From NCBI GenBank assembly GCA_015847255.1, contig JADLZK010009376.1, forward strand, positions 62,001 to 126,000: a stretch of 64,000 nt of DNA, in the 5' to 3' direction. Below are positions 9,426 through 19,160 of the stretch, piece after piece; positions within the stretch are counted from its first letter, which is position 1; the number at the start of each line of letters is the position of its first letter. The notes below the pieces were generated by a model. That model did not search any database, was not told the DNA's origin, and saw only the letters and a program-made list of their open reading frames with translations. The DNA is from Hyparrhenia diplandra (lineage: Eukaryota; Streptophyta; Magnoliopsida; Poales; Poaceae). Position numbers and translations under genes: made by a program.

Positions 9426-10318
9426 TCTACTACACCTATATAGACAAACCCCACTAGCTAATTCTTTCAACATGCAAGCTATCCACCTCAACATTCCACT
9501 AACAGCCCCACTAGCTAATTCTCTCAACATGCAAACTATCCACCTCATCATCATTCCACTAACAATTGTATTTATGGCCAACTAGCATTTACAATTATAA
9601 TCTACATATCATTCCACTAACAATTGTATTTATGGCCAACTAGCATTTGCAATTATAATCTACATGTAAGCAAGGTACACCATCCACTAGCATTCTTATA
9701 GTTGTTTATCCCTTTATAGAAATGGATAGCTTGCATGTTGAGAGAATTAGCTAGTGGGGTTTGTCTATATAGGTGTAGTAGATAATCTTATTCCAAACCA
9801 TCAACAATTTTTGTGGCAACGCATGGGGTATTACTTTCTTGATTCTTGAGAACTTAAGGTTTTTGTATTGAAAATTCTCATTAAATAACTCACATCTTTA
9901 TATCTTTCTTTTCACCATCAAATGATCAACTCACATGTTTATATTTTTTTCTTTCCATCATCAAATGATCACTAAAAAACTAACCTTAAATTCACACGAC
10001 AACACGTCTAGATTTTTTTTTTTTGAAGTTACATATATTACTAGAAGACAAACACTGAAGGTATGTTGGATCATTAGCTGGTTAGTACTTTCTCAAATCT
10101 ATTCTTACCGCTGATAATTTTTGTGTTGTACATTAAGTTTCAAAAATTATCCTCCACAAGTTAATGACTTATGTTTTTTCTTTGAAGTTGAAGATCCAAG
10201 ATTAAGATGTTGTCTTTTTTTTTTTAGTTCATTATTGAAAATATTTTTAAATTGTTTTTAGCTAGACTAAATTTAGTTTTGCATATCCGCAAGCAATGCT
10301 TGCGAGGAATTCACCTAG
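9426..10318 (+). mobile_element. Candidate non-autonomous Helitron with an inverted copy of its own 5' end
   Basis: The left end is A|TCTACTACACCTATATAG (TC at 9426, preceded by A). The right end is a 7-bp perfect hairpin CGCAAGC-AAT-GCTTGCG (10288-10304), 10 bases of spacer, then CTAG (10315-10318) followed by T. These are the canonical Helitron features, including insertion between A and T. There is no Rep/helicase, so it would be mobilised in trans. The first ~60 bases reappear inverted at 9723-9783, making a strong foldback, and two internal segments are tandemly doubled (about 9454-9545 and 9548-9666). Alternatively 9425-9783 is a separate ~360 bp MITE-like foldback and the 10288-10318 terminus belongs to another copy. 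Confidence 0.55.
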
Positions 10319-11056
10319 TTAATTTCTACGTTGACGACCCCAAACAAATAAAAGTTATGGATTTCAAATGTATTTCAATATGCTTGTCTTCACAATTTTG
10401 TATTTGTTTTCTCCAAGTCATAATTACTAACTTCCTCCTTTCGAATTGCTAACTGACATCTGACAACTCAAAAACGAAGCATCTAACTGTAATTTTGTCA
10501 GTAATTTGTTTCCTTCACTCTTTATTTCATTTTTCTGTTTCCTCCCTACACTCGGTTTGTATTTTTATTCTATGCTTTCTTATTTTCCTTCCAAAACAGC
10601 CTCTTACGTGGGTAAATGAAACGGAGATGAGCGGATTGATTGAACGCCGTCTGGTGAATCCGGGCTCCACTTTCAAGATAGAGTAGTAGGTGCCAATTTC
10701 CATGTCTGCTGCCGAATATTGTTTGTTGAGATCTTTCTAGCAAAGCGATGAACGATGACTGGTTATTCTAGTACGTGTTGCGTTCGGATCAGGGACTCTC
10801 CCTTCGTCTTCTTCCCTTGCCCTGGCTCTTCGGCAAATCTCGACCTGTCCGTCAAAAAAGAAAGAGGCATCTAGTCCTTGGCACAAATAAGGTTCGAGCA
10901 TTGTTTTCTTTTTTCAGGATTGCTATGATATGGAGTAAGGAGGCAAATTGTATACGATCCGGTCCTTCCTTCATCTAGAAGGACCCTTCTCCCAAGATGA
11001 CATGTGTACCTCTCCAATCTCAAAGCATATGTATTTCCTTTAATACTTCCCATCTA
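10319..11056. other. Gap: intergenic, no gene recognised
   Basis: AT-rich to about 10600, then mixed. Short frames lack domains. A near-repeat of GGAGG/CTTCC text around 10930-10990 is not a clear element. I see no promoter, RNA gene or element terminus before the mariner-like end at 11057. Confidence 0.35.
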
Positions 11057-11984
11057 CTCCCTCCATTCTGAAATAGAGGACGTCCTGGGCCGTGGGCTCG
11101 TTTCCGTAAAAGAAGACGTCCTGGCGTTTCATCTTAGTTTTGGACGCGATTGCCCCTGACGATTGAGTTCGACGCTCGTTAATGCTACGCCTCGTTTCCT
11201 TCCCCGTCCGTTCAACGCTCGCAGTTACTACGCCGCGCATGCCGCGCATGCCGCCCGGCTCTTCTTTGCCAATCACGCTCACCTCCCTTCCTCCCTCGCC
11301 GTAGCAGCATAGGTCGCGCGCCGCCGCCATGAACTCCGACGCCGTGCTTCGCCGCCATGAACTCCGACGCTCCATGAACTCCGACGCCGTGCTGCTGGAT
11401 TCAGAGGTCGCGACTCCGTCTTCAACGCCACGGACTCCGTCATCGAGGTCGAGGATTCCGCCGAGGAGGAGGTGCCGGACTCCATCGAGGTCGCGCCGGA
11501 CTCCATCGTCGAGGTGCCGGACTCGCCGAGGTCGAGCCGGACTCCGCCGAGGTCGCGCCGGACTCGCCGAGGATGTGCCGGACGCCGACGGAGGTGGTCA
11601 ATCTGTCCTCGCTGCGCGCACGTTCCACGCCGGCGTATCAAGGGAACGGGCGCGAGCATGCCATCGCCCACGCCGCCAGAACGAAATCGCGAAAAAACGC
11701 CTTCCAGCGCTTTAAACGAAAGTGTAACCAAAATCGCGAAAAAACGAGCTCATGCAGCCCATGCAAAAGCAAAAACAACGTCGAATGGAGAATCGAACCG
11801 GGGACCTCGACCAGCTGAGCGCCTCGGGATGCGTCAAGCTAGCCAATCGGCCAAGGAAACGTTGGTGCTACAATCCACCCGCCTCAAGATTTATTAGGGG
11901 CAAACATGGAAAAGTATCCCTAATTAATCACTCCTTGGTTACCACAATCCCGTCCTAAACGCCTTCTATTTCAGAATGGGGGAG
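11057..11984. mobile_element. Long mariner/Stowaway-type element with TA target duplication
   Basis: Left end CTCCCTCCATTCTGAAATAG and the reverse of the right end (CTCCCCCATTCTGAAATAG) form ~20 bp terminal inverted repeats, flanked by TA on both sides (11055-11056 and 11985-11986), as for Tc1/mariner and Stowaway MITEs. At 928 bp it is longer than typical Stowaway elements. The interior is unusually GC-rich and repetitive. At 11326-11395 a CCATGAACTCCGACGC unit occurs three times, and at 11470-11580 a run of GCCGGACTC(C)...GAGGTC units is open in all three frames. No transposase (DDD/D) motif is visible. Near 11795-11865 (minus strand) a B-box-like GGTTCGATTC follows a D-arm-like stretch, too incomplete for a tRNA. 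Confidence 0.75.
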
Positions 11985-11992
11985 TACTCGGT

Positions 11993-12537
11993 TAGGCTAT
12001 CTCTAACAGAATACACAGATACCCATCTCTACTTTGGGGGCATGTACAGTAAAAAGATATCTCCCCAAAATAGCCGCTCTCCAACAGGTAACTCATCTCG
12101 TTTCCTCCCGCGTCCCGGTCCCACCCTGGTCCCGTCTCCGCCGAGCACCGCCGCCCGCCCGCCTCCCTCACCTCGGCGTCGTCCCCCCGCGCGGCCGGGC
12201 GAGCTTCCTCCCCCTGCGCGGCCTCCCTCTCTCCCCTGCGTGGCCTCCCTGCTCCCTCCGGCGTCCCTCCCCGTGAGCTCCGACGGCCCGGCTAGAGGTC
12301 GCCCGCACACGGAACTCAGCGGGCGATTTGGTTGAGGGCGAGCGCAAGCAGCGAGGTGGCCACGGCGTCTCTACGTTCAGCGGGCTCGAGCTCGACGGGT
12401 ACGACCGCGAGAAGCTCCATTGCCGCGCCTGCCTTCGCGGTGAATCCCGGCACGCGGTGGCCAACCGCCCGGGAGCTAACAGTCAGTCCCGATGCATATT
12501 TGTGTTTTGCATCTTGGGTTGGAGACAGTCTTAGCCA
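11993..12537. mobile_element. Possible GC-rich transposon with imperfect GGCTA..CTGT inverted ends
   Basis: Left GGCTATCTCTAACAG and the reverse of the right end (GGCTAAGACTGTCTCC) are loosely inverted and resemble termini often seen in grasses. The centre (12100-12450) is proline/arginine-codon-rich and open on both strands, without a recognised domain. No clear target duplication. Weak call. Confidence 0.3.
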
Positions 12538-12909
12538 CGTTACTGTTAACCCTTCTCCTTCCATCCGAAGCCATCCAGTTGCCTGACTGTGTGAAACGAG
12601 TGGACAAGAATAATCATTTTTATTTATTATTAGCTATAAATAGTGCAGTCAGAGGGTTTCGGAGGGCTCTATGAGCTTGGACGAGTGAAGAATTGGTTTT
12701 GATTATTTTTTTTTATTGCGAGCAGGTCCCAAGCAGTTAAACATGTGCATTTTTTGATGGGAAAATTTTTGAACTGCTGGATTGCAGTTTTCCTTGGGAC
12801 TGAGGGAGTAAGGGTGGAGGCACCACAGCCGTGCATACCAACTACCCACACGTACCATCACTACATCCAAATTTACTCCTCCGGTGCCAACTACTAGCTG
12901 TCGGTTGCT

Positions 12910-12918
12910 CTCTATATA
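12910..12918 (+). promoter_or_regulatory. TATA box of the jacalin-lectin gene
   Basis: CTATATACA lies about 95 bases upstream of the predicted ATG at 13010, followed by a C/A-rich leader (CATCAACTCCCACAAACAAG) typical of plant transcription starts. Just upstream (12783-12812) is a lone TGGGACTGAGGGAGTA sequence resembling one end of a Stowaway-type MITE. Confidence 0.55.
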
Positions 12919-13009
12919 CATCAACTCCCACAAACAAGTCTGTGCGTGCAATGCATTTGCATCGCTCAGCTTAGATACCCAGCATCAAGAAGATCGCGAC
13001 GACGACGAC

Positions 13010-13846
13010 ATGGTCGGTCGGTCTCTTTATTATTTACACTGCTGATCATCGATCTGCTGATCATTTTCCTCTGTCCTGGCGGCATGCATGCAGAGCTCGG
13101 TGTCGGTGGTGAAGCTTGGGACGTGGGGCGGCGACGGCGGCAGCGTCTGCGACCTCACGGTGGCGCCGCAGCGGCTGGAGAGCATCACCATCCGCTGGGG
13201 CAAGGTCATCGACTGGATCTCCTTCTCCTACCGTGACCGGAGAGGGAAGCTCCACACCGCCGGGCCCTGGGGCGGCAACGGCAAAGGCGAGGGCACGGAG
13301 ACGGTGAGTACAGTCAGTGCAATTCAGTTGTTGTTCAACAATTCTTTTCCATCTGTCTGATCGATCTGCATGCAGATGACGCTGGAGCCCTCGGAGTATG
13401 TGACGGGAGTTGAGTGGTCAGAGGGTCCATTCTACAAGATCGTGGAGCGTTGCATCACCAAGATCAAGCTTGTGACCAACCTCCGCAGCTTCGGCCCTTG
13501 GGGCCACGGGTTAGACAGCACGCACCACAGTCTGCCCGTGCTCAACGGCAGCGTCGTCGGCATGTTCGCTCGCGCAGGGGATTACCTCGACGCCATCGGC
13601 TTCTACATCCTCCCAGCTGCTATAAAACCTGCGGACCAACAAGAAAAAGGCAAGGACTCTAGCCATAGCCAGGAAGGAAACCAAGAAGAAAAACAGAAGG
13701 AGCCTAGCCAGGAAGAAAAGGAGAATGGGAAATCTGGCCAAGAAGAAAAAGAGGACTCTAGCCGAGAAGAAAAGGAGGAGAAATCTGGCCAAGAAGAAAA
13801 AGAGAAGGACTCTGGCCATGAAGAAATTAAGGAGAATGGAAAATGA
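13010..13846 (+). CDS. Jacalin-related lectin with charged repetitive C-terminal tail (3 exons)
   Basis: Predicted exons are 13010-13012 (ATG only), 13094-13303 and 13376-13846, with GT/AG introns of 81 and 72 bases, giving 227 residues. An exon ending directly after ATG occurs in grass jacalin genes. Residues ~5-150 form one jacalin-like beta-prism domain: LGTWGGDGG at 9-17, a second GPWGGNG loop at the exon 2 end, GPWGHG at 111-116, and the sugar-binding GxxxD motif as GDYLD at 139-143. Such proteins bind mannose or glucose and are usually stress- or pathogen-induced, cytosolic or nuclear; there is no signal peptide. Residues ~155-227 are an imperfect repeat of (S)GQEEKE-type units, highly acidic and basic, probably disordered or coiled coil. 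There is no dirigent or kinase partner domain. It looks intact. Confidence 0.85.
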
Positions 13847-13944
13847 TAAATGTAGTGTGTTTTCTATCAGAAGGCCGGGATCAGATGTAATCCTTGGCAG
13901 TCATCTCTTATGAATATCCGAATGGGGCTTTAATCGAACATTTT

Positions 13945-13962
13945 TCAGAGAATAAAGAATAT
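13945..13962 (+). terminator. Polyadenylation signal region for the lectin gene
   Basis: AATAAAGAATATC about 105 bases after the stop codon, in AT-rich sequence, is a good near-upstream polyadenylation element. The 3' end of the transcript probably lies within the next 30 bases. Confidence 0.5.
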
Positions 13963-14412
13963 CTTTGTCAATCTAATTAATCCTATGCTGTCATCTCTTA
14001 TGTCGTCCGTGGGATTGATCATGCAATGAAGTTGGACTAGTTTTATTTGTCATCTTGGTTACCAGAGCCAAGGCGTCAACATTGTTGCTGACCAATGGAG
14101 CCCGCTTATATAATCCACCCTCATATGAATGCACGCACGAAACCTCCAATTTGGCGCACCAATTGTCACCATCCACTCAGTTGCAATTTCAAGGGTACAT
14201 ACGAGCATTTCTGTATTTTTTTCTCTACAAAATAAAAAAACTAAAGTAAAACTCTTTTTAAATCCATCCGCATGCATTCGGTAACAAAAGGAAAGAAAAA
14301 ATCTCGATAAAAAAAGGAAAGAAAAAAATGCCATATAGTCTCCCCCGGTCTCCACGGAGTAAATGCAAGGGTACTTCTTTCTACCACATCCGAGCTTATT
14401 TTTTAACCCTAA
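13963..14412. other. Gap: AT-rich intergenic sequence
   Basis: No gene recognised. Two similar A/G-rich patches (AAAAAAAGGAAAGAAAAAA) near 14285-14330 form a small imperfect repeat. A long minus-strand frame that crosses this stretch is low-complexity and unsupported. Confidence 0.4.
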
Positions 14413-15560
14413 GGGCGTGTTTGGCATGGCTCTAGCTCTGCCAAACCTGCTCTGGAGCTGCTGCTCCACCACAGAGCAGCTCCACCGTGGAGCTGGGCTT
14501 TCAATTTGGAGCTGAAAAAATGTTTTTAGCAGAGATGACTGCTCAGCTCGAAAAAATTGGATTTGATTGGATTGCCCTCTTTTGCCCTTGGTTTTTTTTT
14601 TGGCGTTTTTTTCCCTAGCACGTACGTGGTAGAGCCCGTTGAGTATCTGGTGGAACGCGCCAAGGCCACCACCGGCGCCCAGGCTGCCTGCACCAAGGCC
14701 ACCATCGGCGCCCGGGACTGCAAAGCACCAAGGCCACCACCGGCGCCCGGGCTGCCTCGCTCCAAGGCCGAAGACATCCGCTCCTGGCGCCGCCGCGCAC
14801 CCCGGCCGGCCGATCGGCACTTGGGTAGAGAACGAGCAACCGACGGAGGAGACGGGAACGACACCGCCTTCACGCGGAGAAAAATTTGGCCGGATTCGTG
14901 GGTGAGTGGACAATATTATGCGCCCGACGGTCGGCGCCGGCGTGTGCCGACCACCCTTTGGTGGGCCAGCCCACGGCCTGCTCGGAGGCGGCGGTGGCGG
15001 CCGGAGACGACGACGGTGAAGGCGAGCCGCCGCCGCACGCAGCGTTCTGGCAAAGTTAGGGTGCCGGCGGCCTTCCCCCTCCCCTTCCTCCTCCCCGGCT
15101 ATAGAATCCGGCCGGCCGGCCCGGCCGCGGTCTTCTTACGGTGGCGGGGGTGGTGAGCGTGGCGATGGGGGCGCCGAAGAGCGGGCAGGGCAAGACTCAT
15201 TCTTTGGGTATGGGTAGGCGATGGGGGCGAGCAACGGCGAAGAAGGGGGGAGCGAGATCGCCGGAGTTGGAGAAGACGACTTGGGGGGGGGAAGGGGGGG
15301 GGGGCGTCGTCGTCCGGCGTCGGGAGGAAGACGAAGGGGACAACGGCGTCGGGAGGAAGACAAAGGAGAAGGTGTGTTGGTGGGCCGGGCCGCGTGTTGA
15401 TGGGCCTCTCCTGGTCGGCGCCTAACACGTCACCCGAGTGGAGGTAGAATTAGGGATTGGTGTTTATATATGTTTTAGCTCCTTTTGACCAACGACTACG
15501 ATTTATCTAGATATGATCTAGCGCTAGGAAATGACTGGGCCGCGTCCTGCCGGCCCAATT
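14413..15560. mobile_element. hAT-like terminal sequence plus GC-rich, repeat-bearing interior
   Basis: The left edge GGGCGTGTTTGGCATGGCTC followed by GAGCTG/CAGCTC palindromes is a common terminus of grass hAT-type non-autonomous elements. I could not find the matching right end. The interior at 14660-14765 contains three imperfect tandem copies of CAAGGCCACCACCGGCGCCC plus a GGCTGCC linker. G-rich tracts (GGGGGGGGAAGGGGGGGGGG) lie at 15285-15302. No protein domain recognised on either strand. Confidence 0.35.
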
Positions 15561-16426
15561 GAACTGCAGCAGAGTACATGTGAAACACCGTCGTTGGCGT
15601 TGGCTTTGGCTAATTCCTGCTGGAGCGAGCCCTACGCAAGGAAATAATGGATGCAGCAGGAGGCAGGCGAGTCGCGACCTGTGAACTCGTGGCTAGGTGA
15701 CGACTAGGTGCGGTGCGAGCATCGTGTAGGAATTTGGAATTAATTAAGACCGGATTATTATAGAATTTAATAGGATATATAACCTTGATGTACATCGATC
15801 ATTATGGATGATGGATGGTTAACGTTGCACGCGTATCTGTTTGGTTGTTAGATATTGATTTTAGACATTTGATAAATTATATTTTAAATATCACTTAGCA
15901 CATACTCCGTAAAACTATGATTTGATGGCTGAAACAAAGATAAAGTTCTAAGACTTATTTTAGTTAGTGCATAATTTTTCATAAAATGAACCAACAAAAG
16001 TCATATCAATGCATTGTGCTATCTATATTACCTTAAAGTTAAAATGGTATTTTTTAAAAAAATATTATCTTTACTTCCATCTATGCCCTTACGCCTCTTC
16101 TCACCACCTATGTCCAAGACATACGAAAAAAACTTCGGTCGGGTGAGGAAAGACCGCCCCACCGGCATTGTTCTTAAGAAGAAACCTCGGTTTCCCCGAC
16201 CGAGAAAATCTCCAAACCTCACCCCCGCCCCGACACTAGGAGCCTTTAGCCCATGGGAACTACGATCCTCAATCCTTCGGAGAGGATCATGTCCATGACA
16301 TATGCGAACAGATGATGTGATCATTAGAGAAATCTTCCAAAATCGTCTAGGTAACTGCATAAGTATTACACTTTTAATCCTTATATAAAAATGCACAAAA
16401 ATGTGTAATATTGAATCGAATAATTT
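15561..16426. other. Gap: AT-rich intergenic, probably part of a decayed element
   Basis: No gene or structured repeat. The sequence leads up to the Helitron-type 3' end at 16437-16465 and may be the body of that element, but I found no matching TC start. Confidence 0.3.
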
Positions 16427-16436
16427 AGTATTCATC

Positions 16437-16465
16437 CGTAGCAACGCACGGGCATATTTGCCAGT
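16437..16465 (+). mobile_element. Helitron-type 3' terminus (hairpin plus near-CTAG)
   Basis: CCGTAGCAACGCACGGG forms a short hairpin, followed by CATATTTGCCAGT. The same terminal design (CCCGTTGCAACGCACGGG, then CATTTACCTAG|T) occurs intact on the minus strand at 41531-41555, so this is a mutated family member (CCAG for CTAG). The 5' end was not located. Confidence 0.45.
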
Positions 16466-16985
16466 AATAACTAATTAGTAATAGTAAGTATGTTTGTTAT
16501 TGTTGTGAATTTCTAAGCTTTATTATTTAGTAATCGTAAGAGAGTTTCTATATTTCAGATACCTAAATTTTTAGGAATTTTGATGCAATAAATCTTACAC
16601 AATCAACTAAAAAATCATAAGAGACAATTCACAATTTTTTATTGCCAAACAATGGAAAAGATACAAATTGCCTCGTCAACAACAAAGAATAAGACACCTC
16701 AAATATAGAAAAAGGATACATCGTGCTATGACCTAGAAGCCATGTAGCTCAAAAAAAAATCGAAAGCTCAAAAAGGAAGTACCAACTTCTTATTAGTGCT
16801 TGCTAGAGTGCGAAGCAAAGCGATGCAAGAATCACTTCAAATTTGGTTCAGTTCTTGCCCAGCATGCCGACTTCAGTTCTTGTAGGTTCTCATTCAGAGC
16901 CAAGCATGCCAGAAAAGATACAAATTCAAAGTCATTCAAAGCCCGAGAACCTACAAGAACTAAAACAATGTGTTGTTTCATACTT
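16466..16985. other. Gap: 3' flank of UGT91 gene A1
   Basis: AT-rich. A small palindromic duplication is present: GTTCTTGTAGGTTCTCA occurs at 16876-16892 and again at the UGT91 3' end (16989-17005), with an inverted copy (GAACCTACAAGAAC) at 16948-16961. So the last coding bases of A1 were copied into its own 3' flank. No other feature seen. Confidence 0.4.
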
Positions 16986-18375
16986 TCAGTTCTTGTAGGT
17001 TCTCAAGCTCTGAATGAATTCGTCTATGTATCCGTTGTGGCACTTGTCGTCTTGCACAATCTCCTGCATCTTCTTAGCATTGGCCACAAAGATCCTCTTA
17101 CTTTCTTCATTGCACATGACAGCCCGTATGGCGGCCGCGATGTTGTCACCAAGAAATGCTTGGTCATTTTTCTCCTTTGGCACCTTGACTCCCACCTTCC
17201 GCAGGTCCATCATCACCCGCGCGGTGGACAAGTGGTCCCCGTAAACTGGCATCATGATGAGAGGAAGGCCATACTGAAGCGCCTCGATGGTGGAGCCCCA
17301 GCCGCAGTGCATCATGAAGGCGGCGACGGCGCCATGTCCCAGGATGGTGGTCTGAGGAACCCAGCCCGTGACAACGGAGCCGTGGCCACGGGTGCGTTCC
17401 TCGAAACCCGGAGGCAGGACGTCGTCGTCGGGGTGGACGCCTTTAGGCTTGTTGAGAGCCCAGAGGAAGCGCGTTCCGGCCAGCTCCAGCCCGAGGGCTA
17501 TCTCGTGCAGCTGCTTGAGCGTCATCGGGTACTCACTCCCGAAGGCGACGTAGACCACGGACTTGGACGGCTGCTTATCGAGCCACGATAGGGCTCCACT
17601 GTCGTCGCTGTGTGTGCTGTTGCCTCCGGCGGCGGCTGGCGGCGGTGGAAGTAGGCCCACGGGGAGGACCGGCTTCCCCATGATTTTTGTCATGAGAGGC
17701 AACGACTCCGGTTCCAACTCAAAGCTGCTACGAGCAGCTACAGGTTTGCATTTCTCCAAGGTTTGAACAAATCGCCGGAATATTAGGGTAGCCGAGGGGT
17801 CTGGAATGCCGTAATCCTCTGCCGTCGCCGCAGAGTAGGGCAAGTTGAATATGCATGGAACCTGTAGGACATTTGACAAATACAAGCAACAGGGCTTACC
17901 GCATGGTATACTAAAATGCGTGCATCTGGTTTTCATTACGGTGTACACTAACCTTGTGCTCGGTGGCGACGTCCGCCATGGACGCGTGGAAGTTGTCGAT
18001 GAGCAGCCATTCGACCTTGCGGTCGTCGGCGCAGGCGGCATCGAGGAAGGCGGAGAAGGCCGGAGCCATGCGGTCCAAGGCCTCCATGTGGAGCTCGGCC
18101 TTGCCGGGCGGGAGGTCAGAAGTGGCCTCGACGCCCTCGGGGAGGCCATCGATGCACGGGAACGGGAGCGCCACCAAGTCGATGAGCGCGGCGAGCGCAG
18201 GCGCCACCGGGCGGAGCCTTGTGAGGATGCCCGGGGTGGAGTCGACGAAGGACACGCGGTGGCCGCGCTCGGCGAGGCGCTCGGCGAGCTCGAGGCACGG
18301 GACCAAGTGACCGAACGCGAGCCACGGGAAGATGACGATGTGCAGTGGAGAGGAGTCGGCGGCGGCGTCGCCCAT
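16986..18375 (-). CDS. UGT91-like UDP-glycosyltransferase A1 (group A), two exons
   Basis: Exon 1 is 18375-17953 and exon 2 is 17861-16986, with a 91-base intron (AAG|GTTAGT donor, CTACAG acceptor, phase 0), giving 432 residues. The catalytic His is H23 (WLAFGHLVP); WLLIDNF carries the likely Asp. The donor-binding PSPG box is residues 308-351, exactly 44 long, starting WVPQ, with HCGWGS (the Gly is usual for UGT91) and ending GDH. The last residue is His where Gln is usual. Group A enzymes typically add a second sugar (rhamnose, glucose, xylose) to glycosides of flavonoids, terpenoids or steroids; the substrate here is unknown. It sits between two group-E UGTs on the same strand. The protein is somewhat short for the family (about 450-470), mainly around the exon junction. 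Probably functional. Confidence 0.85.
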
Positions 18376-18483
18376 CGTGATCGACTGCGGACGGCGGGCA
18401 GGACACTGAGACTACTGTAGCCGCTACTGGAGAGCTGAGCTGTGTCTTTTGGGCCGTGAGGATTGTTAATTAATTTATAATTA

Positions 18484-18777
18484 GAGCAGGTATAATAATG
18501 GGCTTATAGCCAAGCTAGTTATCATTTTTGCTGAGGTGGAGGAGATAAGATAGGAGAGAGATGAGAGCTTGGCTACTAGTTAAGCACCAAGCTGGGCACG
18601 GATGCATAAGTAACAGTGGGTCCCAACTGAGATGTATGTGAGGAGGAGGAGGAAATAGAATGAAACTATTTAGTATAAAAAAATGTTTGGTGTCAAGTAG
18701 AACACTAACCATTGTATAGGTTGACTTTTATAACTTGGGCTTATAGCCAAGTATATGGCTCTATCATTGTTCTCGCT
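18484..18777. mobile_element. MITE with AGAGCAGGTATAATAA-type ends
   Basis: Left AGAGCAGGTATAATAATGGG, then CTTATAGCCAAG; the right end contains CTTATAGCCAAG and TATCATTGTTCTCGCT, a degenerate inverted partner. A better-preserved member is at 20130-20498. It lies just upstream of the UGT91 A1 start, in the likely promoter region. Confidence 0.65.
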
Positions 18778-19027
18778 GAAGCGATAGCAACCACGCATTC
18801 CAGCTACACGTACTCACTATACTAGGAGGGGCCAACGTCGGGCTGTCATCCTCGCCCCGCCCCGGGCGAGCATCCTGCTGCTCCCGTGCTGGCCGTCAGG
18901 CATCCTGTACGAGGTACATGCCAGGAGGGACCTACGCCGAGTTGTCTGTCATCATCGCCCCGGCCGAGGATGAGCATCCTGCTCCCGTCCTGGGGTACAG
19001 GGATCCAGGTACAGGGACAGGGAGGCA
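18778..19027. repeat. Short duplicated GC-rich block next to the UGT91 fragment
   Basis: The motif (GTC)ATC(C/A)TCGCCCC..GAGCATCCTGCTCCCGT occurs at about 18847-18885 and again at 18948-18985. Neither copy encodes a recognised product. They flank the UGT91 5' scrap and may be part of its rearrangement. Confidence 0.5.
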
Positions 19028-19160
19028 GTGACCGATTGCGAGCCACGGGAAGATGACGATGTGATGTGCAGTTGGGAGTCGCCGAGTCGGCGGTGGACAT
19101 CGACACTGATGATGACTGCGGGAGGGAGGCAGGGACTGGCTGCCACAGGCGGAGAGCTGA
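19028..19160 (-). pseudogene. Fragment of a UGT91-like gene 5' end
   Basis: On the minus strand it encodes HIVIFPWLAIGHCLPV, matching the A1 start (HIVIFPWLAFGHLVP), including the catalytic-His segment. Adjacent 5'-leader similarity continues (GACTGCGGG and GGAGAGCTGAG blocks shared with 18385-18430). Similarity ends after roughly 20 codons. This is a third trace of the UGT91 gene in the window, beside A1 and the 36-41 kb pseudogene. Confidence 0.75.

Noticed and set aside
11795..11865. A tRNA gene or SINE on the minus strand inside the mariner-type element
   Set aside because: A B-box-like GGTTCGATTC is seen, but the D-arm-like part abuts it with no room for an anticodon arm, and there is no target duplication.
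13660..13846. Lectin tail as a read-through artefact of low-complexity DNA
   Set aside because: The frame is continuous with the jacalin domain across a good splice junction, ends at a normal stop, and is followed by a polyadenylation signal; kept as coding, with cDNA needed for proof.
14059..14913. 284-codon minus-strand frame
   Set aside because: It joins low-complexity and AT-rich intergenic text without any domain, start context or splice support, and it overlaps a hAT-type element end.
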